DNA from: Ficedula albicollis
Taxonomy: Eukaryota; Chordata; Aves; Passeriformes; Muscicapidae
Direction of reading: 5' to 3'
Length of the DNA stretch: 64,000 nt
Assembly: GCF_000247815.1 (NCBI RefSeq)
Contig: NC_021677.1
Location: forward strand, 43,374,864-43,438,863
Below the pieces are notes generated by a model. It had not been told where the DNA came from and made no database searches. It saw nothing but the letters and a program-made list of their open reading frames with translations. The position numbers and the translations under genes are program-made. The stretch's first letter is position 1. Every line of letters begins with the position of its first letter. Shown here piece after piece: positions 38,098 to 51,871 of the stretch.

Positions 38098-41000
38098 ATA
38101 TGTGCAGAGACTTTTTGACTATCAAATAAGAATAATTTGTCTCACTTTAAAAAACTTTTTAGATTAGTTTTTTGTTAATTTATAGACCTTTAATGGATCA
38201 ATGGATAACACATTAATGGACTCACATTCCATGGCTAGTGAGCCTCCCTGGTGATGTAGCTCACGCTGAACAAAGGTTTCTGCATTTTCTAGCTTTATGA
38301 CTGCACTGGAGACTGCTCCAGTGAAGACAAAACAAACAACTCCAAGGCTTCTGATGAACTTGTTGACATTCTGTTAGTCAAAACATGCAACAAAAGTTCT
38401 GCCAGCTCCATGATGTTTTCATGGATGCAGCTGTTTGAGTGAAATGGTGCTGTCAGTGCCGCAGCCGGCAGTGAAAGCCTCAATAAAAATGGTGCATCCA
38501 CTGAGCTCCATACACCAAACAGCCACAGATGCAAACTGTTCTCTTGGCCAGCAGCAAAACACAGCTCACCTTCATCATTTTTCACACCAAGTACAAAACT
38601 TAGTGGTGGTTTCTGTGAAGAGCCTCATGCCAGAAACACAAATTGGGCTGTTTCCCAGTTCCATGCTTGTTTAACAATGTGAGTGACACAGAAATCCTTT
38701 TGATCATCTTTAGCAAATTTAGTATCACTTTTCAAAAATATTTCAGATGTCAGCAACTGTTTATAAGGAAGATGATTTGATATTAACACACTGGAGAAAT
38801 ATACTTTGTAATATGAGTATTTTAGGTTCTAGACTAAGCACTTAGACAGATGTCCTAAATTTGTTGTAGTCTCATTTTTTGCTTTGAATCAATAATATTT
38901 CAGGGTTATTGCAGCAAAGTCTATCCTTTACCATTTCCTTCTATAAACTTATACTAGAATCAATGCTGGCAATCAGAATCAGACAAATGTAGTAAGAGAT
39001 ATTAACTTTGGCCTGTGCAATAATCTTTAAAATTAGACAGCATGGGACCTGATGTTAGTCCATTTACTAAGTAGTTTTTATTTTAGTAAACTATAAGAGT
39101 ATCAGAGTTCATATGAAAAAAGCTTATAAGAAACAACCACCATCAACACTAATGTAATTCCATGGGAACATAAACTACCAAAATTATTGACGGAGGGTAG
39201 GTGGTATGTCTTCTGACACACTAGTGCACTGTAGATGGCAGATGAGAAAAGCAGTCTAAGATCAAAACAACTCTGGTCTGAAGAGAGATGAAAATAACAG
39301 ACTACTCAAGAACAACTGTTGGACTTACTCAAACAAAACACCTATCAAAGGAGCCATGTCCCTAAAAACAGACAGCAAAATTATCCTAAAAGAGATAAGT
39401 CTATGCAGTTCTTGTTTGTAATGTAATAATTTAACAAAAAACATGTTAACAGCCATGTTCCAAAAATATTTAGTTCCAAATAGCACCTGGTAGATTCCTA
39501 AACAAAACAACTAGGAATTTAAAAATATCATCACTGCATATTCTCACACTACAGATTTTGTCATTATCAGGGGAAGAGAAAAAAAAAATCTCATTATTTC
39601 AGCCAGAGAAATGATAGATGTGCAACTTCAGCTTTAGAAGCAGGAGAGCTTTGTTGTTAGAACAAATGATAAATGTTGGATTTTGCTGGATTTTAACCAC
39701 AGCAATCTCCTTCATTTTTGCTGTCAACATTCCCTGAAGCACTGCAGATTTTTGAATGACTTGGGTACTGGATTCTGCTGTGTTGTACTCTTGTACAGAG
39801 CACTAAAATATTCCTCAGTTTTAAAATTTAATTTAGTTATTTACATAGAAAAGCAAGTAAGTTCATATTCACAGCAGTCTAGACATGCTTAAGGTAAAGA
39901 GTTGAGTTAGGCTAGAGAAGAAAGTACTTAAGCATGAAAAAAAAATATCCAAGATGGAATTTTATTTGGGGATCACTTTCATTCAGATGTAAATACTAGC
40001 TATAAGGCAGTTTTAAAGCTAAGCCATAAGAAATAAAAGTGTCCTGAAATTTGAATTTAATCATGAATTGCTTTCCATCCCTTCTACTGCTAGTTTTCCT
40101 CTACAACTGCTTCTAAATTCTATAATTACGTCAAAATCACAGGATTTTGAGTGATGTCCTCCTGCACATCCATTTTTGACAAGGCTGTGTCATCAGATAT
40201 TGACCTGCAGTTCAAATTAACTTCAGTATCAATTACTTGTGTGGGGTGACAAGGACTTTGAGAGAGATAAATTTGTTACTACACACTGCAGACACAAGGA
40301 GTTTAATGTAGATAAAATTCCACTGTAACAACCACTGCCACAAAAATTTATGAAAAAACTTTTCTGAGTATTATAGATATGAGAACACATCCAGGTTGCA
40401 GACTTCTCATTTTGAGCCATAAAAATTATATCAGTGTTACAAAAACAGCTATTGATTTCCTTTCAGAGTAATACTGGTATTTTCATTCAGTGCTACCCAG
40501 TGCAGAGACTATGCCTTGCAAGCCAGGCATGAACTGATATGTGGATTCCTTAGCTCAGAAATAGATTTTAGAATAGTAGTTTCTTTGTTGTATGGGTTTT
40601 TCATGTATTTTCTTTATTTAATTTGCTGTAATAGTAAAAATGTGGCTGAGCTCTGAATATCCAAGGAGTACTTTCACCATCACTGACGACTGGCTCCCAC
40701 CAAAAATTTGAGAAGTAATGGTTATAAATTTGATTTGTTTTGCACTGTAAAATTTGAATTTTTATCTTTATTTTGACATTTCTTCTTAGGATAACATAAT
40801 TACACAATAGAAATAAATTATTTTGTCTATTTAGTAAATATAATCTCAAAAGTAATTAAGTACACTCAAGTCTGCTGTAAAACATTAGGAATTGAAGGGC
40901 ATAAAATTTATAGTTTATTCATGTGACAACTATTTGATGCTAAAATAGTGGGTCAATGCATTTTTGAAAGCACAATATTGAAGTACTGTATTGAAGCACT

Positions 41001-41578
41001 GCTGTATTTCAGTACAGCATTAAAAAAAGAATGCCTGATACTAGCTTATAAAATCCGTATGTACTTAGTACATACATAAAAAATTGCCTGATTCACCAAA
41101 TGCTAAACAGAACAAAGATTTAAATAATCATTTTTTGTGTGTGTGATACCACATATTTGATTATTGAAAACCACTCCTTTGGGCAAGAATTGAGTAACAG
41201 GTTATTAAAGGGTTAAAGTATAAAAAAATCTGGCTACCAAAAGGGACAGCAATTTTTAAGATGCGAAATATACAAAAGGTTTTATTTTAAAATTATCTGC
41301 TTTCCTACTTTAAAAACTGAAACTGTGCAGAAGAGTATTATTTCAGATCAATATGGAAAAAATATTATTTCTTAAACCACAAAGGGACAGTTTCACATAA
41401 TTTCATGAATGGAACTTTAGCCTTCAGTAAAGAGGAAACAAAATTCACTTTGTAATATGAACCTCTATCAAAGGTGGGAGAGAGACAAATATTACACACT
41501 ATCTAGACTGCCATGCCAAGAGGGTAAATTTAAGAAAGAATTTCCTGGCTTTGGAGTCCATAAGTCTACTCAGTAAAA

Positions 41579-41614
41579 TTTTTTTTTTCTTTTTCTTTTT
41601 TTTTCTTTTTTTTT
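41579..41614. repeat. Polypyrimidine tract (T-rich with C)
   Basis: 36 bases of T with isolated C, ending '...ttttag' before 'tgtg' on the plus strand. It looks like a splice acceptor, but the frame that follows (41616-41858) is unrecognised and has no donor of note, so I treat it as a simple repeat. Confidence 0.9.
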
Positions 41615-42447
41615 AGTGTGTGGTTTGACATGTCTTCTGTTCTTCCAGCCCTTTTTTCTAAAGTTTATAAAAGGATATAAGACTGGTGAAAACTCAGTCA
41701 CACTGGCAAAGGCAAATATACTAAGCACTGAACATACTAAAGTCAGAATTATTCACACAGTAGTAATTTCTGTCCTATATAATACAAAAGTCAATTCAAT
41801 ACTTGATGCAACAGTAAGGGAGATCAGACTGCTTATCCTTAGTTTTCTAACAATATAAAGCAGTAGTTATCCTATTTTAAGAACACATACTTCAGATTTT
41901 TAAACTACAAGTCAGGAAAAAAAATGTATAAATGCATAAAATGCTAAGATTTTTACAAATTCCTTAGGAAAAAGAGAGGACATTATATTTCTGGTATCAC
42001 TTCCCAGCCAAGACTCTTAAAGTCCCATTTTTTAACCTACAGGCACTTTCATGTCCAAAAAACATTAAAACTTTGGTAAAACTGTTAGAGTATGCCTTTA
42101 TCCATCAGTAATCCATGCAGCAGACCTCGTTACCACATAAGGTGTTTTGTGAGCATGATTTACGGCTTCATAATATATTTTGAAGTGATTTTCCTATGTT
42201 TTGGCCATAATCTGCAGGTACTAAAAGTGAAGTCTGCAAGCTGGTGACATTTCATTTTGCAATTTTTTAAGTTTCAGCAGACCAAACCAGTTAAAATAAT
42301 TTAAATGCCATATTTCCACCTCTGCTCTGATCTAATAAAAAAAAATATATTACAAATGTTGGATCCACTTAAAGTTTAGTTTATAGTAGCTGTGGCGTGA
42401 GCTAAACACTGTTTCATGACATCCATGCTCTTTGGAGAGAGCAGAAG

Positions 42448-44006
42448 TTTATTTGTTGATTTCTTTCTTGTCCCTGTCATAGCCATTGAGATCAGGATGT
42501 GCCTGTTTTGTTTTCTTGACCCTCTGAATGAGCAGATGTGCCAGACATCTGCAAAAAGCCAATGCCAGCACTACTGTGCACAGCATAATACACAAAAAAA
42601 AAGGTAAAGAAAACTTTTTAACCAAATCAGATTTTTTTTTTCAATTTTAAGCAATTTAATTTCATGGAAAATGAACAGAGAATAAACTCAATCTTTTTCT
42701 CATTTCTGTGTCTGATTTTGATGTTCTCAGCATTTTGTTCTGTTTGAAACAGGTTGAATACAAGGTGATTGTCAAGGAAGTGCACTGTCCAGAGCACTCA
42801 CTGGGACTACAGAACACTTCATCAGAGTATTAAAAAAACAAAGTCCTCTTTTCAGATGTCACATCATGGCCTGTGAATTATACCTGAGACACCTACAGTG
42901 ATAATAAATGACAGTGTTTCAGAGAAGAAATAGTCCTCCTAAGTAGGACAGAAGTCTGCAAAACAAAATTGTTTGAATGGTGTTAATGGTGCTACAGTAC
43001 TCTGACAGTTTTGGCAAATCTTTTAAGGCACACTAGCAGTGATCCAGCCAGAAGTAGCTGAGAGATTAAAACAAGAACCATCAGAAGCACTTGCATTTCT
43101 TTAGACAGCAGAAAATTATTCTGTGATTTGCTCTTTGAGACCACTGTAATACAAAATTGTCCAATTTGTTAAGAATAGTGATAGCTGAACAAATACAAAT
43201 GTGCAATATTGTATTTCCATAGTATTTCACAATCAATATGACATATCTTCTCTAATAGAGAACAAAACAGAATAAATAAATGAACATTAAACACTGCTTT
43301 TAAAATTTTCACAGGCACAGAGAAGTGCCTTTCAACACTCTTGATACAGATGGGTGAGATTCAGATTCTTTAAAGTGCCTAACCAAGGCCATCTGATAGA
43401 ACTGTTCTGGCCAAAAGAATAATTCTAGAAACTTATAACAAATATATACTGAACTTGAAACCAAGACGTGAATTTTCACTTGCTTTGAGAAATTTTGTTC
43501 TATCACTTCTTCCTTAAATGATTTTTTCCAACTGATGACCTAAAATCACAAGTGCATCTTTACAACACTTTATAATTACTCTCTCTCATAATAATAGGCA
43601 ATTACTGAAGATTTTTTCATTATTAATAATGCTATTAAACATAATAAAAAAACAAGTGTCGGAACAAATCCTGTATAGGGGTAAATAAGCTCATAGCAAA
43701 GATTAATGTCACAGGTATTTCACTTCACAGTAATTGAGGAATACAATAAATTTAGTCTAGGACGACTGCAGAAGCAAATACAAGACAATAGCAAAATCCC
43801 AGAAAGCCTTTGGTGTACAAGTCACCTAAATTATCAAAAGAGTTCATCAGAATCACTCTTGGTGGTCTTTCATTTGAGTGTTTGGCAATTGCTGAATCAT
43901 TAGGGGTGCATCACTCCTACAGCAGACGGAATTACTACTGTTAAAACAAAAAAAAAGTGTAATGGAATTTACCACAGAGAAAACTGGTGTGGTTTTGTAA
44001 AATATT
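42448..44006 (-). other. Presumed 3' UTR of the CEP128 transcript
   Basis: This is AT-rich sequence downstream (minus sense) of the TAG stop. Reading away from the stop, the first canonical AATAAA I find on the minus strand is at 42453-42448; a weak TATAAA variant lies at 43574-43569. Either could mark the transcript end. Assigning the 3' UTR end to 42448 is inference, and no conserved element was recognised inside. Confidence 0.35.
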
Positions 44007-44113
44007 CTACTGCTTTCCTCCTTCTGCTTGCGGCTTCATTTCACTAACAGCAACATTAGTAGAATCTTCCTTGGTGGCACTTGTATCCAAAGGAACCATC
44101 CCTTTCATAAGTG
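44007..44113 (-). CDS. CEP128: Terminal coding exon with stop codon, probable CEP128 C-terminus
   Basis: This is the last coding exon of the minus-strand gene. The acceptor is AG at 44115-44114, preceded in transcript sense by a short pyrimidine stretch (ttatttctag). The first two bases complete the codon split from the exon at 48157-48265 (T + CA = Ser). The frame then reads LMKGMVPLDTSATKED and onward, and ends ...EGGKQ at a TAG stop (44009-44007). It gives 34 residues after the split codon: polar, acidic to basic, with no domain and presumably disordered. The pattern 'D-S/T-A-x-x-K-E-D' followed by a lysine/glutamate-rich tail resembles the end of human CEP128 as I remember it. Phase agreement with the upstream exon and the clean stop make the exon call strong; the gene name rests on remembered similarity. 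Nothing seen here suggests a pseudogene. Confidence 0.8.
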
Positions 44114-44169
44114 CTAGAAATAAGTCACATAAAAAAGGTGATTAAGCATCTTCAGAGTCACACATTAAG

Positions 44170-44212
44170 TCAGACTCAGTGATCTGAGAGGCCTTTTCTA
44201 ACCTATGATTCT
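44170..44212 (+). mobile_element. Degenerate CR1 3' tail
   Basis: 'cagactcagtgatctgagag' then 'gccttttctaacctatgatt' resembles the CR1 terminal consensus (gatgatct...aggtcttttccaacct...atgattct). It lies in the last CEP128 intron, 57 bp from the terminal exon. Confidence 0.6.
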
Positions 44213-46989
44213 CAGATCTGGTTGACTGACCATTAGTTTTTATTTAAAACATACTTCATTATATGATATTATAATTTATTCAGCAAGTAATACTTGTTAA
44301 TAAATATTCAATATTCATAAGGCTATGAATTGAGAAACTGACTTACTTTTCTGGAGAAATAGATTTTAATACTCTGCAATACAGGTAAAGCCAAGAGCTT
44401 TCTTATACACAAGAAACGTAGACTATGTTTTAAAAAAATTGATTATTTCACTAAGAGATATTTTCCATTTATTTTTCCAGAATTTTTGCTTAAATAAAAT
44501 AAGACAAATCTCTCAAAAATTTGTGAAGGAATATCTTACCCACAGCATGGACTTAAGTCACCAAGTGACACTGAACAGGTGCTCAAACAATGTCATACTG
44601 TGTATATACCTTCACAGCATGGTACACATACAGTGCCTTTTTAAAAATATATTGCATCAAAATCCAGAAAATATGAATTGACATCTTATAATAAAATGCT
44701 GAAGAAAAATAATCAAATATCCAAACATTTAGCAAAAGGGAAGGAAAGTGTCTAGCAGCTTATATAACATACCCTTCTAATGGCCTTCTTTATAGCACAA
44801 GCATGTAAGAAAAGTGGTCCTCCTCAATATCCACAGCACAATTTTTAATGATCCAGTAAAATTGTAGCAGTATATAACCAAAAGTTATTTAATAAGGAGC
44901 AAGACTTAACAGTTCAGTTAGGACAGGTGAGATGTTTTTACTTCCAGAAGAATGAAATCACTGTGTTTGGGACATTGGTTTAACAGTGAGTTCTAAGTTT
45001 TCAGCATAAAGTTTTCAGAATTTGTCCAAAGCTCTGCTGCTGTATGCTATGTCAGTGGTCAGTATGCTATGTCCCATGGACAGTATTCAAAGTAAGGTAA
45101 AAAATCATAAAGAAAGTTCATTGCTTAACTAATTAAATTTGCCTTTTTTTAAGTGATAATGTCAAGTTTCTAGTCATTCCAAGTTCTTATGCTTAAGCAG
45201 TCCTAGGTTCTTCTAGAAGGGTGTCCATGGCATAGTGATGTTATAAGTACATTACATTATTTATAAATGCCAATAAAAATAGTCTTAAGAACTTATGAAA
45301 AAGTGTACATAGAGGGATAAAGACAGGCATCAGCAATACAGTGCAAGAATTAATTCCTATAACAATAAAGCCTACATTCAGGACAACTTGGTTTTACTCA
45401 GTTGTGATATCAGTCATACTACATACCATGTTGACACAAGGGTGTTGTCTATCACAACTTATAGAGCCCTGGAACATAAATTCCCAACAACAATAGAAAG
45501 CCTCTAAGATATATGGTTTCTGGGAAACCGTCCAGGTTAAAACCCCAGAGTGATGAAATGTGCAAAGAGAAAGGCAGGACTCAATTCACAAAGCTAATGC
45601 AAAGCATGTGTAACTCTAGGGATTTTTGTACTCAAAATTTCAGGAAAATACAGTGGCCGTAAAAACAGTTTCTGAGGATTATTCTTTAGATAACAACTAG
45701 TAGTGACTGTCTGGACCAACAATTTTGGCCTGATAATAATATAGACTGCAAACCATATCTAGTGAATGTTTCCTTGAATAAATTATTTTCTCATTTAAAC
45801 TTCTTCATTTCTAAGAAAATGGGTATAGAAATAAAAGCACATTTCCTCAACATATTTTAAAATATGCTTGTAATGGAAAAGCTGCTATAATTGCAGAAAT
45901 TATACCAGAACCAAAACACAGTGTTGATGTTAATTACTTTCTTTTTAACTGCTTGCTGCATTGGCAACATTTTAGTAAAAATATATATATGGAAACAGAT
46001 CATTGTTCCCTTATTTCTTTTCCCATACTCTTTGTCCTTTTTCTTCAAACAATTTTAAACTTAAATCCCACGATCTCCCTCACAGATAAGCTAAATTATA
46101 ACAAATGAGTCTGCTCTCCTTCAGGGTGCTCTCTACAAGTCATCGGAGATCCACATTGGGAAGGAAGCTTCTAGTACTAGTTATTGACTCTATTCATGAA
46201 TTGAAGAGAGATGGAATGGGGAAACATAAATCACAAAGGCTTGCAAACTGTTCCAAAAGGTAAATGAAAGAAAAAAAAATGCATCCTTCTGTTTCTGAAG
46301 AAGGAGACAATTAATCACAGAAAATGGATGATGACATGCATAAGAAGATTTATTAAAAGTTACAGTAGGTTTGGGAGCAAAGATGTCAAATTATACTTCG
46401 CTGTCAAAGTCTCAAATGATAATTAATTAATATCATTACTGAAATTAAAAGTTCATGATGTTTTTGTGACTATCATGACTGAAGTAGCTGACTTTTCATT
46501 TGCCACTCACTGGAAAATCTCCTTAATGTTAATATCACTGCAGAATTTTTATTGTCCTCAAGAACTATACCAACAAATTCAAAATACACTTTAGACTGGT
46601 GGAAATCAGTTTCAGCATAAAGTGACAATCAGTCACAAACCAAAGTCTGTGGAGTAACTCACATATTTTAGTGCCATAAGCACTGAGTTGAATCACCACA
46701 GTGTTTTGTTAATCACTTATTTTTTTATCTCCAGAAAATTTCATACTTAGTGCTGGTAAAAAACAGTTGAATCAGAGAATAAATATGCAGAACTGTTTAA
46801 TCAGATTGGTATTCAGATCACATGGATACTATTTCTCTTAAAACTGCCTAAAATTTATTAAAAAGTTTTGAAGCAACAAAGTCCTAGCTTGTTTAATTCG
46901 GGTTAAGCAGTATAAAGACATTGCAATATTTTAGGAACATTTATGCTGCATTTTTAAATTTCAGTCAATTTTTGCAGTGAATCAGTTTT

Positions 46990-47040
46990 GGAATTCTTGG
47001 GATTGGAAGGGACTGCTAGAAGCCATTTATCTGAACATGC
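46990..47040 (-). mobile_element. Short CR1 3' end fragment
   Basis: 'gattggaagggactgctaga' followed by 'agccatttatctgaac' is the reverse-complement CR1 tail (usual form: ttggaagggacctctagaggtcatct). Only the last 50 bases or so are recognisable. Confidence 0.65.
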
Positions 47041-48156
47041 TGTGAGGCATTGGTTACTTCTTTTCTATACCCAAAACAGGCTCAGCTGTACTTTGATTTG
47101 CAGGAGTTTGACAGGGATGAGGTTTGGGAAAATGGAAAAATCAACTCTGAGTCAAGGTAAAGTGCTCCTGAAGTACAGAGGTACTTGCTCCTATGCTTTA
47201 TTTCCACTACGGTTATTCGGTATGTTCTGCAAAACAATACTAACCCCAACCCATAGGTTCTGAAAGGAAGAGAAACCAATTACCTTTAACCTCATCAGAT
47301 CAGCTCAGGACTTACTGGTGAGCAGTAATGTACCACAGCACTCATTCTAAAATGCAACACTTTCAAAGTGCAATGAAGCCTGAAATAGGACTCACCACTA
47401 CATAGAATGCAACTTTCTAAATAGGTTCCCAGTACACAAACTGGCTATATTGAAAAAAAATGGGAGATGTTATTACTTTTGTGAAGTATTTTGATACCAT
47501 GTATCGATATGCAAAAAAACCCCTTAAAAACCTGTTTTTTAAGTTACTTTTGACACCCATGCAAAGGTGTGCCTATGTACTCAATCAAGATCTAATACAT
47601 CCTATGTTTTATTGAGCATTTCCCAGATGTATCAGAGATCCCATGACTTCACATTAACACAAGCTGTATACGCACAAGGGGGTAGAGAAAAAAACAGTTT
47701 AAAACACTATTGAAGTAGAATTAGTGAATTCAACTTTCACTGGAAAAATACTACACAAGCATGACACTAACTGGCGCACATGAAAGATCTTGGAAAGAAT
47801 TCATGTTTGAGGACATCTCTTTGGTCCCTCAGAAGATACACAGCTTACACAAGTATGACTCATTATGCAGAGATTCAGAATTCAAGGGCAGCCCTTTTCT
47901 TTGGCATAGGTTTGGGTGACAAACAAAACATATTGTATGTCCCAGTTAAAAAAACCCAAACAACTATCAGTGGGATGTAATGAAGTATTTCCTAGGCAAA
48001 GACATCCAACCAGCATCTAAAACTAAAACAGAAGGATAATTAAGATGATTCTAGCACTTCTTTTATGAAAAGTAGTGTCTCACTCTTTCAAGTAAAAAAA
48101 AAATTTAGAAGAAAAAAATTTTACCTATAGATTTTTTTATGTGATATAATACTTAC

Positions 48157-48265
48157 AACCTGAACTTGAAAGCAGTGAGCTGCACAAAAAGCTGTTTTGA
48201 GATCGCCAACTAGAAGACTGAGTAGCCACTTCTATATCAGAAATGTTAGCATTCATTTTCACATC
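48157..48265 (-). CDS. CEP128: Internal exon, Ser-rich C-terminal region of probable CEP128
   Basis: This is a 109-bp exon read on the minus strand. Transcript-sense sequence before it is ...tttttatag and the donor after it is gtaagt, close to consensus. It begins in phase 0 (DVKMNANISDIEVATQ) and continues with a serine-rich block (SSSWRSQNSFLCSSLLSSSG), ending one base into a codon that the terminal exon completes as Ser. There are no internal stops. The W-x5-F-L-x-S-S arrangement matches my memory of the human CEP128 tail (a tryptophan, then F-L-S-S a few residues on). The region is low complexity and probably disordered. The alternative is another centrosomal coiled-coil protein; exon status itself is well supported by splice sites and phase. 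Confidence 0.8.
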
Positions 48266-51200
48266 CTATAAAAACCAAATTAAAAAAAATTTATTGGTTA
48301 CTATCAAGCAGCTGCAAACTTTAACAAAAAACAAACAGCACTCGTACAGGCACATGCGTGATTTCACACACACTGGGAAAAAAATAATTTGAATTCTCTG
48401 AATTCTCAGCATTGCAGTTAGGCTCAAATTAATTTGCTTATGAGTTTTATCTCCATTTCACCACTATAAAATATCTGCAAAAAACTTCTTTGCCTTGAGA
48501 AAAGCACTGGCAGCATTAAAAGTCTTTGCCACTACAGCAAGTTGCAAAAATGTTCTTTCCTGCTTACATCACATCCACAGTTCAGGATATACCATATTAG
48601 CAAGGCAGATATCAGTGAATGATGACTTCCTCATCCACGAATGGTTCATAATAATTCACTGAAGTTTCGCAAGTAGTAATAAATATAAATCTATTTTCTC
48701 TGCCACTGAGGAAACTTCAAGCTCATTGATTTCTCATATCAAAATACCTAAAGGTGCTTTTGAAATTTTTGGTTAAACCATTAAATAAAGCCTGAGGTAC
48801 GTTACTGTTTATGGCTAAACCAATACAGCATAGCTTCTTGGTGAGGAAATTCATTTGGTCTTTAAGCTAAAAAGAGAAGATAAATTTAAAAAGGGCATTT
48901 AAACAAAAATCCCTGAAAAATCTGTTAGCTCTGCAACAAGTAGTCCCCAGTTACAGTATCATCCAATATAAGATTAAAAGTTTGGCTTGGTGTCCAAATT
49001 ACTCAGTTTCTTGAAATGAGAAGAAGTAATAATGAATAAATGCATCAGTTCATAAAACAAACAATTTTACTGCTGAATTCTTATCATAAACAGCCTCAGG
49101 GAATTTTGTTAGAACATCTTGCAATTTATCATTCATGCTGATACTAAGATTTGAAAACTAAACAGAAAAAAAAAATTCTACATTAATTTAGAGATACAAT
49201 GAGCTTTTGTTTCATCACTGAAGAAGGATTTACTTCTATTAAGACTAATGGGAATTATACATATTAATCCCCTTTTGTGCTGATGAGAGATTTAATACCT
49301 AAAGTGTTCATAGCACCATAGCAATTTTTAAAGAGTAAAAAAAGTTTTTGTCTTTCCATTCTGCTTCTAGAAATGCTTTAAAAGAAGAGCTTTTAAACAA
49401 GAAAGGTGCTTTTACCAGTATCTGCAATATAAAATGGTTTTCTCTTTACAGAAATATTGATGTATAGAATGTGCCTTTTGTCATGTGCTTCACTGACAAT
49501 TACATCTGTATGTTGTGTTTGAGTAGATGGTCAATTGTCTGTGGCAGGGAAACTCTTCTAAAATATTTGTATCTCTACATCAAAATATTTATCTCTAGTT
49601 TTCCTCAGGTTTTCTCATTTGATTTTGCTTCTGTTGTTATTTTCTTTTAATACATAATATTTATGGGGTTTCCCCCCAGTTTCATCTTTATCTACTATTA
49701 TTTGGCCCTTTCTTAGTTGAAAAATCAAGATTGTTGTACCTGATGGTATTCTGCCAGCCTATGGCCTACTTTTATTACTGGAAATCTTCCATTTTAACAC
49801 ATACAAATAGAAATTTTAATTTTTCAGGGCTTCTAAGCAACAGGTACTTTAAAGCCATCTGACAAGACTACAGAAGAGTAGGAAGATTGAGTGGGGACAA
49901 AAGAAATCACAAGAAAGAAAGAAAAAACCCCACTTTTAGAGAAACATTCAACTTTGGTTTAATTTTTCCTCCTTAAAATGAAAAAAGGCTGGGACACAAG
50001 ATTAGATAATGCTTGTCTGAGATCAATGTTGGCAAGCATGCTGAAACAAGTGTATTATAAGAAAGGCTAGAAAGAAAAAAACAACAGAAGAGAAGGATTA
50101 ATTCCAGAAGTAATTTCATCTAAAATGATCAATGTAAAAATTTTATAAGAAACATGGCTTTTCTTATCCCCTATCAAATATCTGTCTGCTTTGTATAGCA
50201 GAGGCACTATGTACACAGTGTGAACCAAAAATATCAGAAAGAATCAACTTTGATGTCCTCAAACCTACACTCTTCCAGCAATCAATTTTAGAGACTCCCA
50301 ACTGACAAACAGTAAAATAAAATAAAATTTAAAAAAAAAGGCATTTGAGTTAGTTTCAAAGGAGGGTACAAAAGGCAAGCATTAAAAAGGGTTTTTTTAG
50401 TCTAAGCTAGCCTGATCACTGAAATCAGATTAGCACCCGTCTGTTACTTGGTTTTGAACATTCTGTTCTATTTGCAACAGCCTTGACAGCAAAGAGTACT
50501 GTATGTCATGCAAAACCCCAATTAGGCCTGACTAAATGGAAACCATTAAATGTTCTCAGTTGTCTAAAGAAAGAGAATTGTTTTGGAATCAGCTTTGTAC
50601 GGGATTCTGATTACTGAGTTCAAATCACACAAGCTCAGTAAGTTCAGTCAGCTTAGTGCAATGTTATGTTCCACCGTCAGCTGATTGCATTCCACTTAGC
50701 TTTTCAGTGTTTTCCAAATTTCAGTAGCTACTGATTTAGTAATGCTTGTGTGGAGGGAAGAGAAATTCAAGATACTGAAAATTATCATCAGCAATAGACT
50801 GATTGTGCCTGTTTCCTCCTTTCAATTCTTTCTTACAGAAGAGTAAGATGGCTTCTTCAAGTAACTTAATACCTTCTTACAACAGTAACTTATTAAGCTA
50901 ACATATTCTGTATGTATTTTACCTTTTCCACTTTTAAAAAGACATACTGTAAGTATGTTTTCATTTTACAGAAGGAAGATGGTTACAGATAAGTTGGGGA
51001 ATACAAACTTCTTTTTGATAGAGTGTGTGATCCTTTATTTGAGCTCAATTGCTTAGAGACACAGGTATGATACATTGCTGAAGTAAATTATTTGAGATAT
51101 GTAGCAGAAATACTAGCATGACTCTTCAGGTCTGATCACTTATTTTAATCACTTTCATAAGAAATCATAGTTCTGCTGAAGTAAGATGCTATCACAGTGA

Positions 51201-51871
51201 CAGTGATATGACAATGAACAAGCTAATAAGGGAAAGAAAGCATGTTATAATTGGACAGTTGAACTCGTTACAGGCCAAGCTTCCAAAGAAGAGCACAGGA
51301 TTTGTATTGTAGGGAATTAGTTATTCATGCTTAGCACTGCTCTAAGTCCAGTGAGTGACCTTTAGCAAACTGCTTCCCTTCTGTTTGCCTGGATTTCATT
51401 TATGTATGAAAAAGACATTACACAGAATTGTTTGCAAAGTATGCAAATATCAACTACTGTAAAATTACTACACATGATTTATAAATTAGTCAAACTTTTT
51501 ATAGAGGAAACAGATTTCTATATCTTTTACTTCAAAGGACAAGAGAAAATTGAACAAAACAATTTAAAAATTGCTGTAGACAACAATTTGACAAAGCAGG
51601 TAAACACTTTAGAGTAGTAAGACACAGTAAGATACCTTTCTGTGAAAGTTGAAAGGTTTTTGGAAAGTATCCATGGCAATGAAGGTAACCCTTAATTTAC
51701 CAAATTTCATGCCATGTCAATATACCTGCCATGCCATCAGCCATGGCTGCTACATGAAACAGAAACATTCATGTATGATTTGAGTCTGTGCTTGTACTAG
51801 GAGTTAATAAGGTACGGTTGTGTTGCTGATTGAAAGTAACTGGGACACAAAAGTGGAGTAGACACACATAC
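48266..51871 (-). other. CEP128 intron
   Basis: This intron of about 3.6 kb contains a probable MIR-like SINE fossil at 51337-51410 and otherwise unremarkable AT-rich DNA. A cryptic exon-like stretch at 49073-49143 was considered and rejected because it has a stop in the phase required by its neighbours. Confidence 0.75.
51337..51410 (+). mobile_element. Probable MIR-like SINE fossil
   Basis: 'agtgagtgacctttagcaaa' followed by 'ctgcttcccttctgtttgcc' and 'tggatttcatttatgtatga' parallels the MIR core (gtgaccttgggcaagtcactt...ctctgtgcctcagtttcctcatctgtaaaa). Divergence is high, as expected for this ancient amniote SINE. Confidence 0.5.

Larger units (their letters stand above)
36639..42447. other. 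Intergenic, downstream of CEP128
   Basis: AT-rich sequence with the inverted repeat at 38056-38097 and the polypyrimidine tract at 41579-41614. A 96-codon minus frame (38295-38585) opposed by a 79-codon plus frame (38435-38674) lies in a locally more GC-rich patch, unrecognised. No exon of another gene was found. Confidence 0.55.
44114..48156 (-). other. Last CEP128 intron
   Basis: This intron of about 4.0 kb lies between the serine-rich exon and the terminal exon. It holds a degenerate CR1 3' tail on the plus strand (44170-44212) and a short CR1 3' fragment on the minus strand (46990-47040). Otherwise it is AT-rich sequence in which I see no exon; frames of 60-90 codons here have no splice context or recognisable product. 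Confidence 0.75.

Noticed and set aside
41616..41858. 80-codon plus frame right after a strong polypyrimidine tract and AG, like a 3' terminal exon
   Set aside because: The tract is a simple T-rich repeat, the translation has no motif, and no upstream plus-strand exon was found.
49073..49143. Exon-like stretch on the minus strand (acceptor ...atcttag, frame with NDKLQDVLTKFPEAVYDK)
   Set aside because: In the phase required between the neighbouring CEP128 exons (0 to 0) it has an early TGA, and its putative donor gtaaaa is weak.
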